DNA from: an archaeon RBG_16_50_20
GTDB lineage: Archaea > Thermoproteota > Bathyarchaeia > 40CM-2-53-6
Assembly: GCA_001768965.1 (NCBI GenBank)
Contig: MEMY01000047.1
Span: 141-47,405, forward strand
Direction of reading: 5' to 3'
DNA length: 47,265 nucleotides
Shown: piece by piece, positions 24,403 to 33,331 of the stretch
Position numbering within the stretch: position 1 is the stretch's first letter
Layout: each line of letters opens with the position of its first letter
Position numbers and translations under genes: made by a program
The notes under the pieces: generated by a model
What the model was told of the DNA's origin: nothing
The model's input: the letters and a program-made list of their open reading frames with translations, nothing else
The model's database searches: none

Positions 24403-25181
24403 CCTAGTTTACGTCCCTCGCCGCCTAGCCCCTTAATTGCGTTCAAGACTTCCTCAATTGCGAGGTTCAAAGTCGTCTGGGCGTCAGTTATCTCCTTACT
24501 CCTAACTTCAAGTCGGTACCGAGGCGACCCGATTGTGTAGATCTTGATCGTCGTTCCCCTAGACTTCTTCACCTTCTTTGCACCATGCAATGCTTGTTTG
24601 ATTGCCTCCACACCCGCAGTCTTGGTGCAAGAAAGTTCAACTGTACCAGTGACTTTCGCCTTCTCCAGTCTGATCTTGCCTCGGGCGACTTCGGTGAGAA
24701 CTTTAGCCCAATCCTCGGTAATTCCGAGCTTGGTGAATGTTTCCTCACCTTCGTCTATCGCTTCCTCGAAGGCATCGTAAGGGTTGTCGAATTTCTCATA
24801 GAGTATGCTCCTGATTTTTGTCAGGTCCTCTTCTCCAATCTTGAGCCGTTCAGCGGCGCCTTTGACAATTGAGTCGGCCTTCTTGACCTTCTTCCATTCA
24901 AGCATCTTCTCCGATTTCTCGCGGCCTGTAACCCTACGAAGTGAGAGGTCAACCTGGGCGCGCTGTGAACTTACTCTTAACACCTTTAGAACTAGCTTCT
25001 GGCCTTCTCTAACATGTACACGGATATTCTTCACATAGGTGCTCGCGATCTCTGAGATGTGAATTAGGCCTTCGACGCCGTCATACTCATCAAGCTTGAC
25101 ATATGCGCCGTAATCGACAACACGCGTAACACTCGCTACTACTAGGTCGCCAACCTCTGGATATTCTGGTGTAATCGTCAA
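24399..25181 (-). CDS. eif2a: Translation initiation factor aIF2 alpha subunit
   Basis: Alpha subunit of the heterotrimer that delivers initiator tRNA to the small ribosomal subunit. The 260-residue product has an N-terminal S1 domain (GDLVVASVTRVVDYGAYVKL, GLIHISEIA), a helical middle region and the C-terminal alpha/beta domain (KVTGTVELSCTKTAGVEAIK, RYRLEVRSKE). It begins at TTG 25181, 11 bp after the S27e stop, and couples to nop10 by overlap. Confidence 0.97.
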   Translation of the reverse strand: MTITPEYPEVGDLVVASVTRVVDYGAYVKLDEYDGVEGLIHISEIASTYVKNIRVHVREGQKLVLKVLRVSSQRAQVDLSLRRVTGREKSEKMLEWKKVKKADSIVKGAAERLKIGEEDLTKIRSILYEKFDNPYDAFEEAIDEGEETFTKLGITEDWAKVLTEVARGKIRLEKAKVTGTVELSCTKTAGVEAIKQALHGAKKVKKSRGTTIKIYTIGSPRYRLEVRSKEITDAQTTLNLAIEEVLNAIKGLGGEGRKLG

Positions 25182-25192
25182 CCTAGCATGCC

Positions 25193-25387
25193 TTATCCAA
25201 GCATCTGGACGACTTCTGCTTTGAGTCTCGCTTTACCACCAGTGGGTTCGGCAAGCACTTCATTACAGACAGAGCAATGCGGTGCCAGGGATGGCCTATC
25301 GAATATGACTTGCTCATTTCCGCACTTGGCGCATTTGACACGCACAAAGTTGCTTTCGGGTTTCGGAATCAATTCCCCTTTAACCAC
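25193..25387 (-). CDS. rps27e: Ribosomal protein S27e
   Basis: A 64-residue small-subunit protein with the C4 zinc ribbon RVKCAKCGNEQVIFD...HCSVCNEVL and the conserved C-terminal PTGGKARLKAEVV. The start is placed at GTG 25387 (VKGELIPKPESNF), which is where the family begins. A longer in-frame reading to 25444 adds 19 unconserved residues. In many archaea L44e lies immediately upstream; here three plus-strand genes separate them. Confidence 0.95.
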   Translation of the reverse strand: MVKGELIPKPESNFVRVKCAKCGNEQVIFDRPSLAPHCSVCNEVLAEPTGGKARLKAEVVQMLG

Positions 25388-25482
25388 GTTCACTTGACCT
25401 CTGAAATTCAGTGAGGACCGAACTCCAATACGAATAATCCACATAAGTGTTATGGCCTCATGATGGCTAACGGCTCAAATCA

Positions 25483-26217
25483 GTGTTAAAATTGCCCGAG
25501 AAGACCGTAACGTTCAGAATCGACGTGGATACTCCCACTGGTTCTCTCTTGCTTAGCAGACTTCATTTGAAATGGGGTTACCTGCGTTACCTGAGAACTC
25601 TCCTGGGGTTGATGCGCGAGTTCGGGATCAGAGCAACTTTCATGTTTATTCCCGACAGGACAACACCGTCCGCTGAAATCCTTGGGGAAGTTCTCGACAC
25701 AGGGTCGGAGGTTGCTTTGCACGCGGACGAGGTTCTTCCTACGAAGCTCGCGGAACAGAAGGTTGAGATGGAGAAAACAATCGGTAGGCCTGTTTCTGGA
25801 ATGTCATATCACGGCAGGGATCTGATAGATTTCGTGGTACACAAGATCACCCGCAAGAGTAGGTATGTTGCATACCATAACCCATTTTCTGCGATGCGTG
25901 CAGGATTCCGCTATGATGCGACAGGTTATCTGACAGATGAGCCCGACTTCCTTCGTCTATCGGGAAAGCGAATACTGCTCTTCCACAATTACAGAGATAT
26001 CACACTCGGCCCTCCAATATCCAACCTTGGGGATACGTTGCTTCAGCAGTCAATGAACATCTACATGATCCATCCCAACTACTTGGACAAATATGGTTTC
26101 AGGAGACAGAGACGCGATGACATCAGAGCGATCTTCGAGCATGTTTCGAAAAGTGAGGTGGAGATCAAGACATATGTTGAGATCTGTGAAGAGTTCGAAC
26201 GGATGGCAAGATCCTGA
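25483..26217 (+). CDS. Polysaccharide deacetylase-like (CE4/NodB fold) protein
   Basis: The 244-residue product resembles carbohydrate esterase family 4. It opens with TFRIDVDTP (metal-binding Asp position), IRATFMFIPD, then GSEVALHADE (His-x3-Asp/Glu region) and GMSYHGRD, and ends with IHPNYLDKYG. Such enzymes remove acetyl groups from N-acetylated sugars. Without a signal peptide it would act in the cytosol, perhaps on a lipid- or nucleotide-linked sugar. It starts at GTG 25483, divergent from S27e, and heads a three-gene overlapping operon set in the middle of ribosomal genes. Confidence 0.75.
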   Translation: MLKLPEKTVTFRIDVDTPTGSLLLSRLHLKWGYLRYLRTLLGLMREFGIRATFMFIPDRTTPSAEILGEVLDTGSEVALHADEVLPTKLAEQKVEMEKTIGRPVSGMSYHGRDLIDFVVHKITRKSRYVAYHNPFSAMRAGFRYDATGYLTDEPDFLRLSGKRILLFHNYRDITLGPPISNLGDTLLQQSMNIYMIHPNYLDKYGFRRQRRDDIRAIFEHVSKSEVEIKTYVEICEEFERMARS

Positions 26218-26854
26218 AGGTTACGAAGCGCTCTCATGGAAGTTGGGCACCCCCCGCGGGGAGCATGTTAGGCAGAGGCGTCTCAGAGCCGTCCTTGGAC
26301 TCCTAAAGAGGAACGAGTCACTGTTGGATGTGGGAGCTGGTCCTGCGACATTGAGCAAGGATTTTCCATGTCGGGTAATTGCATGCGACCTCAGTGCTCC
26401 CATGTTGAAGAGGGCAAAACAAAGGGCCGACGATGTCATAAGATGCGATGCCCAACATCTCCCGATTCGGGATGCCAGCGTCGATGTTAGTTTTGAGTCC
26501 AGCTGCCTCTACCTGGTGAGTGAGAAAGAGACAATGATGAAGGAGATGCAGCGGGTCGCAAGAAGCCGCGTCATCATCTTCGAGTCAAACAGGCTAAGTC
26601 TAAGGCGGCTGTACGAGAAATACTTCAAGGGTGTGAAAATAAGCCCTGAACATCCGTCGCCGAATGAAGTAAAGAAATACATGCTCCACATTGGATTGTC
26701 ACCAAGAATGCGGATGGTCGGATTCTCTCCTATTATGGGGGGGTCATTGGCCCTGAAGATCTGGAAACCAATTGAATGGCTTGTAGAGTCATGCCCGGGT
26801 CTAAAGATGTTTGCAGGAGGTATACTGGCCTACGCCAATCTTGAGAAACATTAG
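26174..26854 (+). CDS. Class I SAM-dependent methyltransferase
   Basis: The product has SAM motif I LLDVGAGPATLSKDF, motif II ACDLSAPML, RCDAQHLPIRDASVDV (motifs III/IV) and a C-terminal helical domain. It belongs to the broad UbiE/Methyltransf_11 group, so the substrate is open. The context of a sugar deacetylase and an acyltransferase suggests a glycan or small-molecule substrate. The start is ATG 26174 or GTG 26186, both overlapping the deacetylase. A longer frame from 26093 is unlikely because it overlaps by 125 bp. Confidence 0.8.
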   Translation: MLRSVKSSNGWQDPEGYEALSWKLGTPRGEHVRQRRLRAVLGLLKRNESLLDVGAGPATLSKDFPCRVIACDLSAPMLKRAKQRADDVIRCDAQHLPIRDASVDVSFESSCLYLVSEKETMMKEMQRVARSRVIIFESNRLSLRRLYEKYFKGVKISPEHPSPNEVKKYMLHIGLSPRMRMVGFSPIMGGSLALKIWKPIEWLVESCPGLKMFAGGILAYANLEKH

Positions 26855-27296
26855 GGTTGTTTGGGAGAGTTTTTTGCGAATCCTCGCGCGCCACGCTCCA
26901 TCCAATAGTTTGCGCGTTGTGCTATACAGGGGTCTAGGTGTTTCGATCGGTATGAATACTCTGATTGGTGGCGGCACTTGGATTGACTGTGTGTACGTGA
27001 AGGGGAAGGTGAAGATTGGCAGTAACGTTCTGGTCAGCGGTCACTCCATTCTGATTGCCCACGACCCATGGAAATCAGGCGAGATAGTAATCGAGGACGG
27101 CGCGTGGATCGGAGTATCTTCCACAATAATTTTCCCAGTTAGGATAGGCAAGAACGCAGTCATCGGCGCTGGTTCTGTGGTAACCAGAGATATCCCCGAG
27201 AACGCTGTCGCAGTTGGCGTACCTGCGAGAGTGATAAAAAACAGAGGGCGCGAGAGAATCGGCGATATGGCTGATAAGGTGCGAGGTCTTGCCTAA
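26841..27296 (+). CDS. Hexapeptide-repeat (left-handed beta-helix) acyltransferase
   Basis: The product contains the hexapeptide repeat pattern from GVSIGMNTLIGGGTWI through KIGSNVLVSGHSILIAHD to AWIGVSSTIIF, RIGKNAVIGAGSVVT and NAVAVGVPARVIK. This is the signature of maltose/NodL/WbbJ-type O- or N-acetyltransferases. A histidine in GHSILIAHD is the likely catalytic base. TTG 26841 overlaps the methyltransferase by 14 bp; TTG 26811 is an alternative. It is convergent with L44e, overlapping it by 4 bp, and probably modifies a sugar with the two upstream gene products. Confidence 0.85.
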   Translation: MRNIRVVWESFLRILARHAPSNSLRVVLYRGLGVSIGMNTLIGGGTWIDCVYVKGKVKIGSNVLVSGHSILIAHDPWKSGEIVIEDGAWIGVSSTIIFPVRIGKNAVIGAGSVVTRDIPENAVAVGVPARVIKNRGRERIGDMADKVRGLA

Positions 27297-27568
27297 GCGA
27301 TCTCAAGCTTCCTAAGTCTAATACCGAGTCTGTACACGACCGTGTCGCAGGTTCGGCAGGTAAGCCTGAGCAACTGCTTCTTTGTAGTTTTCGCCGTTCG
27401 TTTGAGTTTGGGGAACTTCTGACCGCCGTAACCATGCTCATCTCGTTCATGCCGTCGATTTCCAATCGCCATGGCTCTGTCCTTCCCCTTCTTGTAGAGC
27501 GACACCTGATGATCAGTATGGGATTTGCACTTGGGACAATACGTTCGCATTTCTTTTGGCATTTTCAT
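27293..27568 (-). CDS. rpl44e: Ribosomal protein L44e
   Basis: A 91-residue large-subunit protein. RTYCPKCKSHTDHQVSLYKK and RLTCRTCDTVVYR supply the zinc-binding cysteine pairs. A basic central region (YGGQKFPKLKRTAKTTKK) and the C-terminal GIRLRKLEI complete the family pattern. The start is ATG 27568 or ATG 27562. It follows the GINS gene by 38 bp on the same strand. Confidence 0.96.
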   Translation of the reverse strand: MKMPKEMRTYCPKCKSHTDHQVSLYKKGKDRAMAIGNRRHERDEHGYGGQKFPKLKRTAKTTKKQLLRLTCRTCDTVVYRLGIRLRKLEIA

Positions 27569-27606
27569 ACTGATCGGCCTAAGTTCGCTAGCTACCTCAG
27601 CGTGGT

Positions 27607-28188
27607 CTATTTATTGTTGATGGGCTGCACTCCTTGCCAGGAGCTGTGGATGCCCCGGACTTCGATCAACCTGGCTGCACCTTGTCTGACGAGCCCCTGA
27701 GCATTTTGAGCCGGGAGCGAGCCTACATCCTCTTTCCTGTACGGGCCGTAAATTTTCAGATCAACTCCCACTATCTCGGGTATGTCTTGAAGGAATCGCA
27801 CTACTACAAGATCAGTCTCCGTCTGAGATGATTGTTCTTTCTTGATTTCAGTTTGCTTTGCCTTGAATGATGCGAGAGAATTATTGAGCCTATTTGCTAG
27901 ATCCTGCTCCTCATCAGTGAGTCCGTCCGTCGTAATTGCATTGCCATTCTTAGCATTTTCAATTATCTTTCGAAGACGTGCCTCCCGTAGTTCGCCTAAG
28001 AGGCGTCCCGCTATCTCTTTCTCCTTGATCAACAATCTGCCCTGAATAGTGTGCGTGTCGCTTGAGGTTGTTTCTTCACCGAGATTCTTCAGGTAGCTCT
28101 CGGTTCGTTGATAGAAATCACTTGGCAGAGGTTGCGGCACATTAGAGGTCTTCTCGGATTTCCAGGCCCTGTAGAGTTCAATGTACAT
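27607..28188 (-). CDS. gins51: GINS complex subunit (Gins51/Gins15 type)
   Basis: A subunit of the GINS complex that joins MCM and RecJ/Cdc45 in the archaeal replicative helicase. The 193-residue product has an N-terminal helical A domain (MYIELYRAWKSEKTSN, LLGELREARLRKIIENA) and a C-terminal small beta B domain (VVVRFLQDIPEIVGVDLKIY, GPYRKEDVGSLP, LVRQGAARLIEV). The A-B order indicates the Gins51 type. It is adjacent to priS and 2 bp from it, a common archaeal arrangement. Confidence 0.88.
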   Translation of the reverse strand: MYIELYRAWKSEKTSNVPQPLPSDFYQRTESYLKNLGEETTSSDTHTIQGRLLIKEKEIAGRLLGELREARLRKIIENAKNGNAITTDGLTDEEQDLANRLNNSLASFKAKQTEIKKEQSSQTETDLVVVRFLQDIPEIVGVDLKIYGPYRKEDVGSLPAQNAQGLVRQGAARLIEVRGIHSSWQGVQPINNK

Positions 28189-28190
28189 AG

Positions 28191-29435
28191 TTAACTCTCC
28201 GGCATTGCAACACCCTTAGCAACAAGCAAAACTGCAGCGGACAACGGTAACTCGACCTTTTCATCAGAGAAAGGGCCGAACGTTTGGTCTCGAATTCGGA
28301 GCTGAGGAGCTTCCATAACGCGTATGGTTTGGGTCCCTTCGAAAACCGCGGGCTCAGAGAACGGGTCGAATTCTTCTAATCTGTCCAAGCCGACCATAGC
28401 CGCTTTCAATCCCGTTTTCCCATTCAAAGTTTCCGGCATCCGAATCAGTCTGTGAATGTCAGTGGTGACGACCGTGTCAATCTTTGCGGGGAGAGCCATC
28501 ATAGTCAGTGCTTTCTCGATTACATTTCTCCAAATTTGGTCTGTAATTCCCCACTTGTCTTGAAAAGAACTCCACAGAATTTTCTTTGACCATTCGTTTT
28601 CGATCTGTTCTCGTTCATTGATAATCTGGAGAGCCGCACCTCGTCTGAATCCTAATTCAATAAGCTGTTTCTGATCAAGCTCAGTGATAATTCGATATAC
28701 GCCCTTCGCGAGTCTGCCGCGCCACCCCGGATCGGTCAACTGCGGGCCGATCACAACTGAATGCCCATTCTCCAGAAAGAGATCCTGAGGCCCCTGATAC
28801 AGTCCTTGCTCAGCTGGATCCAAACCCAGTCCGATAACGTAGTCCACTATCTCTTTTCTTTGAACATCGTCCAGCGTTTTCAGTTTGTCTGAGACTAGGT
28901 GGAGGTGGTATCCTCTGTGACCTGAAAAGAACAGATGCATCTGCTCTGATCTGATTCCGAAATCTTCTGCGAGGAGTTCGACGAGTTTCAACACTTCTTC
29001 CTTTGCTGCTATCAGACAACGGTCGCATAGCCAAGCTTTTTCCTCAATCTTCTCATTGCCACACTTTGGGCACTTTGTTGGCTTCTTTCCTCGCCTTGTC
29101 TCCTTGCATTTGGGACAGGCCCACATGTCATGCGTTTCCTTGCATGGTGTGTCAATGTGGTCTGCATCAACATCGAAGACGACATCTGACCCAAGCCAGC
29201 CCTTCTGGTCCATGTCCAGATCGGGCTGCCTGTAATATGCAGTTGAGTAGTAGACATCTGACGGAACAAGAGAAAGGAGAGAATCCGTGAAGACCTTGAA
29301 GTCTCGAAAGGCTTTGTGACGCACCATAATTCTCTCTCGAAAGAGCAGAAATCCGAACTCCCGTTCCGTCATGGCGGATGGGGGTCTGAGCGAAGCGAGT
29401 TTTCTCCTGTAGTACTCTAGAAATTTGCCTTTCAA
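28191..29435 (-). CDS. priS: DNA primase small (catalytic) subunit
   Basis: Catalytic subunit of the archaeal/eukaryal primase that synthesises primers for replication. The 414-residue product has the metal-binding VVFDVDADHID motif, a zinc finger with three visible CxxC pairs (CPKCKET, CPKCGNEK, CDRC), and FSGHRGYHLHL, the nucleotide-binding histidine motif. It begins at TTG 29435. It is followed by gins51. The large subunit lies 2.8 kb upstream, separated by a subtilase and a Rieske gene. Confidence 0.96.
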   Translation of the reverse strand: MKGKFLEYYRRKLASLRPPSAMTEREFGFLLFRERIMVRHKAFRDFKVFTDSLLSLVPSDVYYSTAYYRQPDLDMDQKGWLGSDVVFDVDADHIDTPCKETHDMWACPKCKETRRGKKPTKCPKCGNEKIEEKAWLCDRCLIAAKEEVLKLVELLAEDFGIRSEQMHLFFSGHRGYHLHLVSDKLKTLDDVQRKEIVDYVIGLGLDPAEQGLYQGPQDLFLENGHSVVIGPQLTDPGWRGRLAKGVYRIITELDQKQLIELGFRRGAALQIINEREQIENEWSKKILWSSFQDKWGITDQIWRNVIEKALTMMALPAKIDTVVTTDIHRLIRMPETLNGKTGLKAAMVGLDRLEEFDPFSEPAVFEGTQTIRVMEAPQLRIRDQTFGPFSDEKVELPLSAAVLLVAKGVAMPES

Positions 29436-29616
29436 GAAATCGAAGCGTTTGCTTGTCTCAACTTGTAGTGACAGTTTCGTTTCCCTATTCCTGGTCAGGG
29501 ATCATTTATTCTGAGCTTGGGTGGTCGAATGGTATCTCGCAAATATAGGTTTGAGCAGACCGAATGAATTCATAAATGCTGCGTCTGCCATTACAAGTAT
29601 TGCTGAGGACTGGGAG

Positions 29617-29931
29617 ATGAGCGAGGTTTTCGTCAAAGTCGGTAAGCTGAGCGATTTTTCCGAGGGAAAGCTCAAGAAGGTTCAGGTGGCCGGTGAAGAG
29701 GCTGTGGTTGCAAATATCTCTGGTAAGATTTACGCTATGACTGCCACTTGTACGCACAGAGGTGGTCCACTCGATGAAGGTGAACTCGACGGAACTACTG
29801 TTATCTGTCCTTGGCATGGCGGTCAGTTTGACGTGACAACGGGAAAAGTCGTGAGCCCTCCTCCAATGAAAGACGAAGTTGCATTCGATGTGCAGATCGA
29901 AGGTTCGGACGTGCTACTCAAGAAGAGATAG
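29617..29931 (+). CDS. Rieske-type [2Fe-2S] ferredoxin
   Basis: A 104-residue soluble Rieske protein with the two cluster motifs CTHRGG (C45, H47) and CPWHGGQFD (C64, H67). There is no transmembrane anchor, so it is a stand-alone NirD/BphF-like electron carrier. ATG 29617 is chosen: an upstream frame from 29521 adds unconserved residues, and a TATA-like CATAAATG at 29571-29578 would initiate near 29600. It is convergent with the subtilase, overlapping its end by 14 bp. Its redox partner is unknown. Confidence 0.92.
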   Translation: MSEVFVKVGKLSDFSEGKLKKVQVAGEEAVVANISGKIYAMTATCTHRGGPLDEGELDGTTVICPWHGGQFDVTTGKVVSPPPMKDEVAFDVQIEGSDVLLKKR

Positions 29932-32197
29932 GTTGCAACCTGGGTAAATCATTCTCGCCAGGCTCCTTACGCTTCCGCTTATTGACGGCATAGAGCTCGA
30001 AGCCAAGTGCGATGGCCACCATGCCTAGGACCAATAATACTATGGAAGGCAGGATCAAGACAATTGGGTTGGGAGCAAGGACAACTTCGTAATCTGGGAT
30101 GAGATATCCTGTGTAATCGAAGGTCAAGGGTCGCATGAGTTCTCCTGCCGTATAGTTCACTGCCTGATCCGTGGCTGAGGTTGCGATGAAATTCACGTTT
30201 GCCAATCTGTATGATGCTTCGTTATCTCCTTTGACTAACGTCTCAAACGCAATAGTGTGAGTCGTTCCTTTCGCAAAATAGATGTCAAGCCAAGAGTCAC
30301 TTGTAGCATTCAGCTCGTTAGTGTTATCAATTTGAACTTGTACTTTGATTCCGTCCGGAATCCCATTCGGCACAAGCGTTAACCGGAACAGACCAGTCGC
30401 AGTTCTTGCATCGATCTTTCCAAACCCCCAAACCGGCGAACCAGTTGCCATCAGACCAGTGTTTAGATCCAAGCGAGCCGTCTGCCTGAAGATAGTGGGC
30501 AAAGCTCTCGCCTGAAGGTTCGGGGCGTATTGGAACATCAATGCGACTACGCCTGCTACGTGAGGTGCTGCCATGCTCGTTCCGGCTAGGATTCTGTGGA
30601 ATGGATCTGGGTCGGAGGTCCTCTCCGCCGTCCCATTCGATCTAGCGGAGGCTATCAGCATTCCAGGCGCCACAACGTCTGGTTTTATTCTTCCGTCTCT
30701 AGTCGGTCCTAAGGAGCTGAACGGCGCAATTCCGCCTGGCCTCAGATCACTCGATCCGAAGCTCTGGCCATTTATCCCGCTCCATGACGTTTTCGTTATG
30801 TAGGCGCCGACCGTCACGACGTAGTGAGCAGTGCCGGGTATCCCGATAGTGATGCTTTGGTCAATCTGGTATCCATTCCCCGGTAGGAAGACAGCTCCTG
30901 GGAAGATACATGAAGCTGTATCGACCCAAGCATCCCAAACTCCGTTTGAACTGATTTGACGTGCACTCAGTGTTACGCTCCAGCCCTGTGTAGGTAGCGG
31001 GGCCGCCGAATTGGCTTCGAAATACAACTCGTTTCCAAGTTCACCTGTACGTGCGAAGGATATGACGTTTCCATAATTGGCCGATTTGTCACCGGCCAGT
31101 GTTGGGATAGTGTACGTTCTTCCGCTCGGTGTTGTGAGTGTTGCAACTATCTCGTCTTGCGACGAGTACCACATGTCGATGGCTAGATCCGTTGTGCTCT
31201 CCCTCACGGAAACATCGAAAGTAACATTCGCACCTTTAACTAACTGGCCGCGAATATGCGAATTGTCTTGAGCTTGATTGCCCGCGGCAACAACAATTGC
31301 GGTGCCCGCCTTCACAAATTCGTCAAGACCTACTTCCCAGGGATCAGACCCATCATGTCCACCAATATTTCCACCCAGACTCAGATTGATCACTGCTCGT
31401 CTTCCGAGTTGAGTCGCCTTCTTGATGATGTAGCTGATGCCATCTAGAATTTGTGAGGAATCGAAGGTCCAGCTGCCCCCGTCGCAGATTTCGTGACCGC
31501 TTTTGACGAATATTATGCTGGCATCTGGAGCAACCCCGGTGTAGTTTCCAGTCGCTCGACCTGAGCTGGCAGCGATTCCAGCGACATGGGTTCCATGGCC
31601 AAAAGTGTCCGTTTCTGGGCAACTTCCGGCTTGAATGTCCTCCGAGGTGCACTCGTATCCGTAACCGTAGTTAGCAGGGGGGCGTCCTCCGATGGTCTGG
31701 TCCCAGACGTAGAGGATCTTTGTGCTTCCGTTGGGAAATGTGAAGTCGGGGTGGGACACATCGATTCCTGTGTCAACGAAACCAACAATGACACCCTTAC
31801 CTGTGACATTTCGGCCGTAGGAGTCACGTACTTGATCCCAGACAATGTTTGCGCCAACGTCTGGTACGCTCTGGTCTAAATAGATGGTGAGCGGCCAAGA
31901 GCGTTCAATTCTAGAAACGAAAGGAAGTTGCGCTACGCTTGGCAAATTGGCACTCTGCGTGTGCAGAACGGCCACTCGCCCTGCCACCGTCGTGACAGTC
32001 CCGAAACCACTGAGAAATCCCACTTCCGTAGGTTCAAAGTCATCAACTCCCTCTACAAGTAGTGATACTGCGCCTCGTTCAGGGGTTTGATAGAAGACTG
32101 CTTCCGCCGGGACATCACTCAAAGCAGTTGCCACGGGATTGGCTACGGAAGCCATAAGCAAGGCTAGAATTACTGCGCTCAGAACTTGCTTTTTCAT
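29918..32197 (-). CDS. Subtilisin-like serine protease, secreted and membrane-anchored
   Basis: A 759-residue S8 peptidase. It has a signal peptide (about residues 1-27), a short prodomain, and the catalytic triad in GFVDTGIDVSHPD (D142), FGHGTHVAGI (H201) and GTSMAAPHVAG (S541), with the oxyanion asparagine in VVAAGNQAQD. A beta-rich C-terminal region and one C-terminal transmembrane helix (about 718-740) followed by a basic KRKRK tail would anchor it outside the cell. It starts at ATG 32197, 3 bp after priL, so it is probably co-transcribed, although its function is unrelated. Confidence 0.94.
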   Translation of the reverse strand: MKKQVLSAVILALLMASVANPVATALSDVPAEAVFYQTPERGAVSLLVEGVDDFEPTEVGFLSGFGTVTTVAGRVAVLHTQSANLPSVAQLPFVSRIERSWPLTIYLDQSVPDVGANIVWDQVRDSYGRNVTGKGVIVGFVDTGIDVSHPDFTFPNGSTKILYVWDQTIGGRPPANYGYGYECTSEDIQAGSCPETDTFGHGTHVAGIAASSGRATGNYTGVAPDASIIFVKSGHEICDGGSWTFDSSQILDGISYIIKKATQLGRRAVINLSLGGNIGGHDGSDPWEVGLDEFVKAGTAIVVAAGNQAQDNSHIRGQLVKGANVTFDVSVRESTTDLAIDMWYSSQDEIVATLTTPSGRTYTIPTLAGDKSANYGNVISFARTGELGNELYFEANSAAPLPTQGWSVTLSARQISSNGVWDAWVDTASCIFPGAVFLPGNGYQIDQSITIGIPGTAHYVVTVGAYITKTSWSGINGQSFGSSDLRPGGIAPFSSLGPTRDGRIKPDVVAPGMLIASARSNGTAERTSDPDPFHRILAGTSMAAPHVAGVVALMFQYAPNLQARALPTIFRQTARLDLNTGLMATGSPVWGFGKIDARTATGLFRLTLVPNGIPDGIKVQVQIDNTNELNATSDSWLDIYFAKGTTHTIAFETLVKGDNEASYRLANVNFIATSATDQAVNYTAGELMRPLTFDYTGYLIPDYEVVLAPNPIVLILPSIVLLVLGMVAIALGFELYAVNKRKRKEPGENDLPRLQPISS

Positions 32198-32200
32198 TGG

Positions 32201-33277
32201 TTATTCCCGTCTTCTACTTGAGAAGTTTCTCTGTCTTCGCCCACGGAATAGCGTGCGGGCTTTTCGTCGATAGTATGTGAGCGGGTGGGTGATTGTAGCA
32301 CAGAGTTCGTCAGGATTGACGCAAAGCCCGTGGGTTCTCATCGTGTTGCAGTTCGGTGCAGTGTATTTCCTTCTTGATCCACGTTTACCTGCTATATGTT
32401 CCACCTGATACCGCGCAATCCTCTCCTCGAAGTCGGTGAATGATTTGAACATCTTGAGCAGTTCCTCTTCACTCGTCCCTATGTTCAGCAAGAATGCAGC
32501 CATAGCGAAGCGACCCATGTGGGAAATGTGCTTGCTCGTTTGAAGAAGGCTCAGCAAGTTCCTCATGCAGGGCGGCATCGCCGCTGCCATCACTGCCCGA
32601 GGCATTTCATCGGCCGCAAGATACTGAGAGCGTGCTCTTATGATGGAGCGAAGTGGGTCCACATATTTTTCAAGTTCTGGCGGCACCGCAAGTCCTGTGA
32701 TAGAGGTTCTGTCAAGTACTCGAGCTTGAACTTCCTCCTCCAACAACCTGGCGAAGTCTTCGCGTGGAAGTAAAGCGTAACCTTCAGACAGCACTCTATT
32801 AACTAATTTCCATCGTAAATCGCGTATTCTAGCCGAGTTGCGAACGTAATCCTCGAAGTGAAGGGCAAATTCGAAGTGGCTATCGCCTACATCTCTGTCA
32901 TCGATCCTGGCATCCCATCCGAATGACCCTCTGGAGACCTGAAGGAGCTTCTCAGGAAGTTCATCCCTCAGAAGTTGGTAGGCTCTCTTCGCCTCCGCAA
33001 GAGCAAACCTCCTGCGCGCTCTGTCGTCACCGATAACACTGATTAGCATGAGCGCGGTCGGATACGCTAAGATATCTACGTCTTCCTGCGTTAGTTCGGC
33101 GGAGATCTTGCCGGAAAATACTCCTTGCTTGATGCGGTCAATTGCACGTTCAAGGATCGGGAGCAATTCCGGTCTTGCTAGTTCGACCGGCTCAATATTG
33201 AAGGATTTGATGTACTCTGAGGCTTCAGTCGTAAAGGGGAATTTTGCGAGGTCAAGTTTGGTGAGAAGTGCTTGCAT
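32201..33277 (-). CDS. priL: DNA primase large subunit (Fe-S)
   Basis: Regulatory subunit of the archaeal primase, needed for primer initiation and carrying a [4Fe-4S] cluster. The 358-residue product has a helical N-terminal domain and a C-terminal domain. The cluster cysteines lie in MPPCMRNLL, APNCNTMRTHGLC and DELC. The C-terminal tail is very basic (RRKARTLFRGRRQRNFSSRR). It lies 54 bp downstream of PCNA on the same strand and is separated from priS by the subtilase. Confidence 0.93.
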   Translation of the reverse strand: MQALLTKLDLAKFPFTTEASEYIKSFNIEPVELARPELLPILERAIDRIKQGVFSGKISAELTQEDVDILAYPTALMLISVIGDDRARRRFALAEAKRAYQLLRDELPEKLLQVSRGSFGWDARIDDRDVGDSHFEFALHFEDYVRNSARIRDLRWKLVNRVLSEGYALLPREDFARLLEEEVQARVLDRTSITGLAVPPELEKYVDPLRSIIRARSQYLAADEMPRAVMAAAMPPCMRNLLSLLQTSKHISHMGRFAMAAFLLNIGTSEEELLKMFKSFTDFEERIARYQVEHIAGKRGSRRKYTAPNCNTMRTHGLCVNPDELCATITHPLTYYRRKARTLFRGRRQRNFSSRRRE

Positions 33278-33331
33278 ATTCGTTGGTCTCTAGGGCGAGA
33301 GGCTTTTCATAATGTCACGATGCTATTGCTT

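Noticed and set aside
26093..26173. N-terminal extension of the methyltransferase frame
   Set aside because: The extension overlaps the deacetylase by 125 bp and reads as its shadow; ATG 26174 or GTG 26186 fits better.
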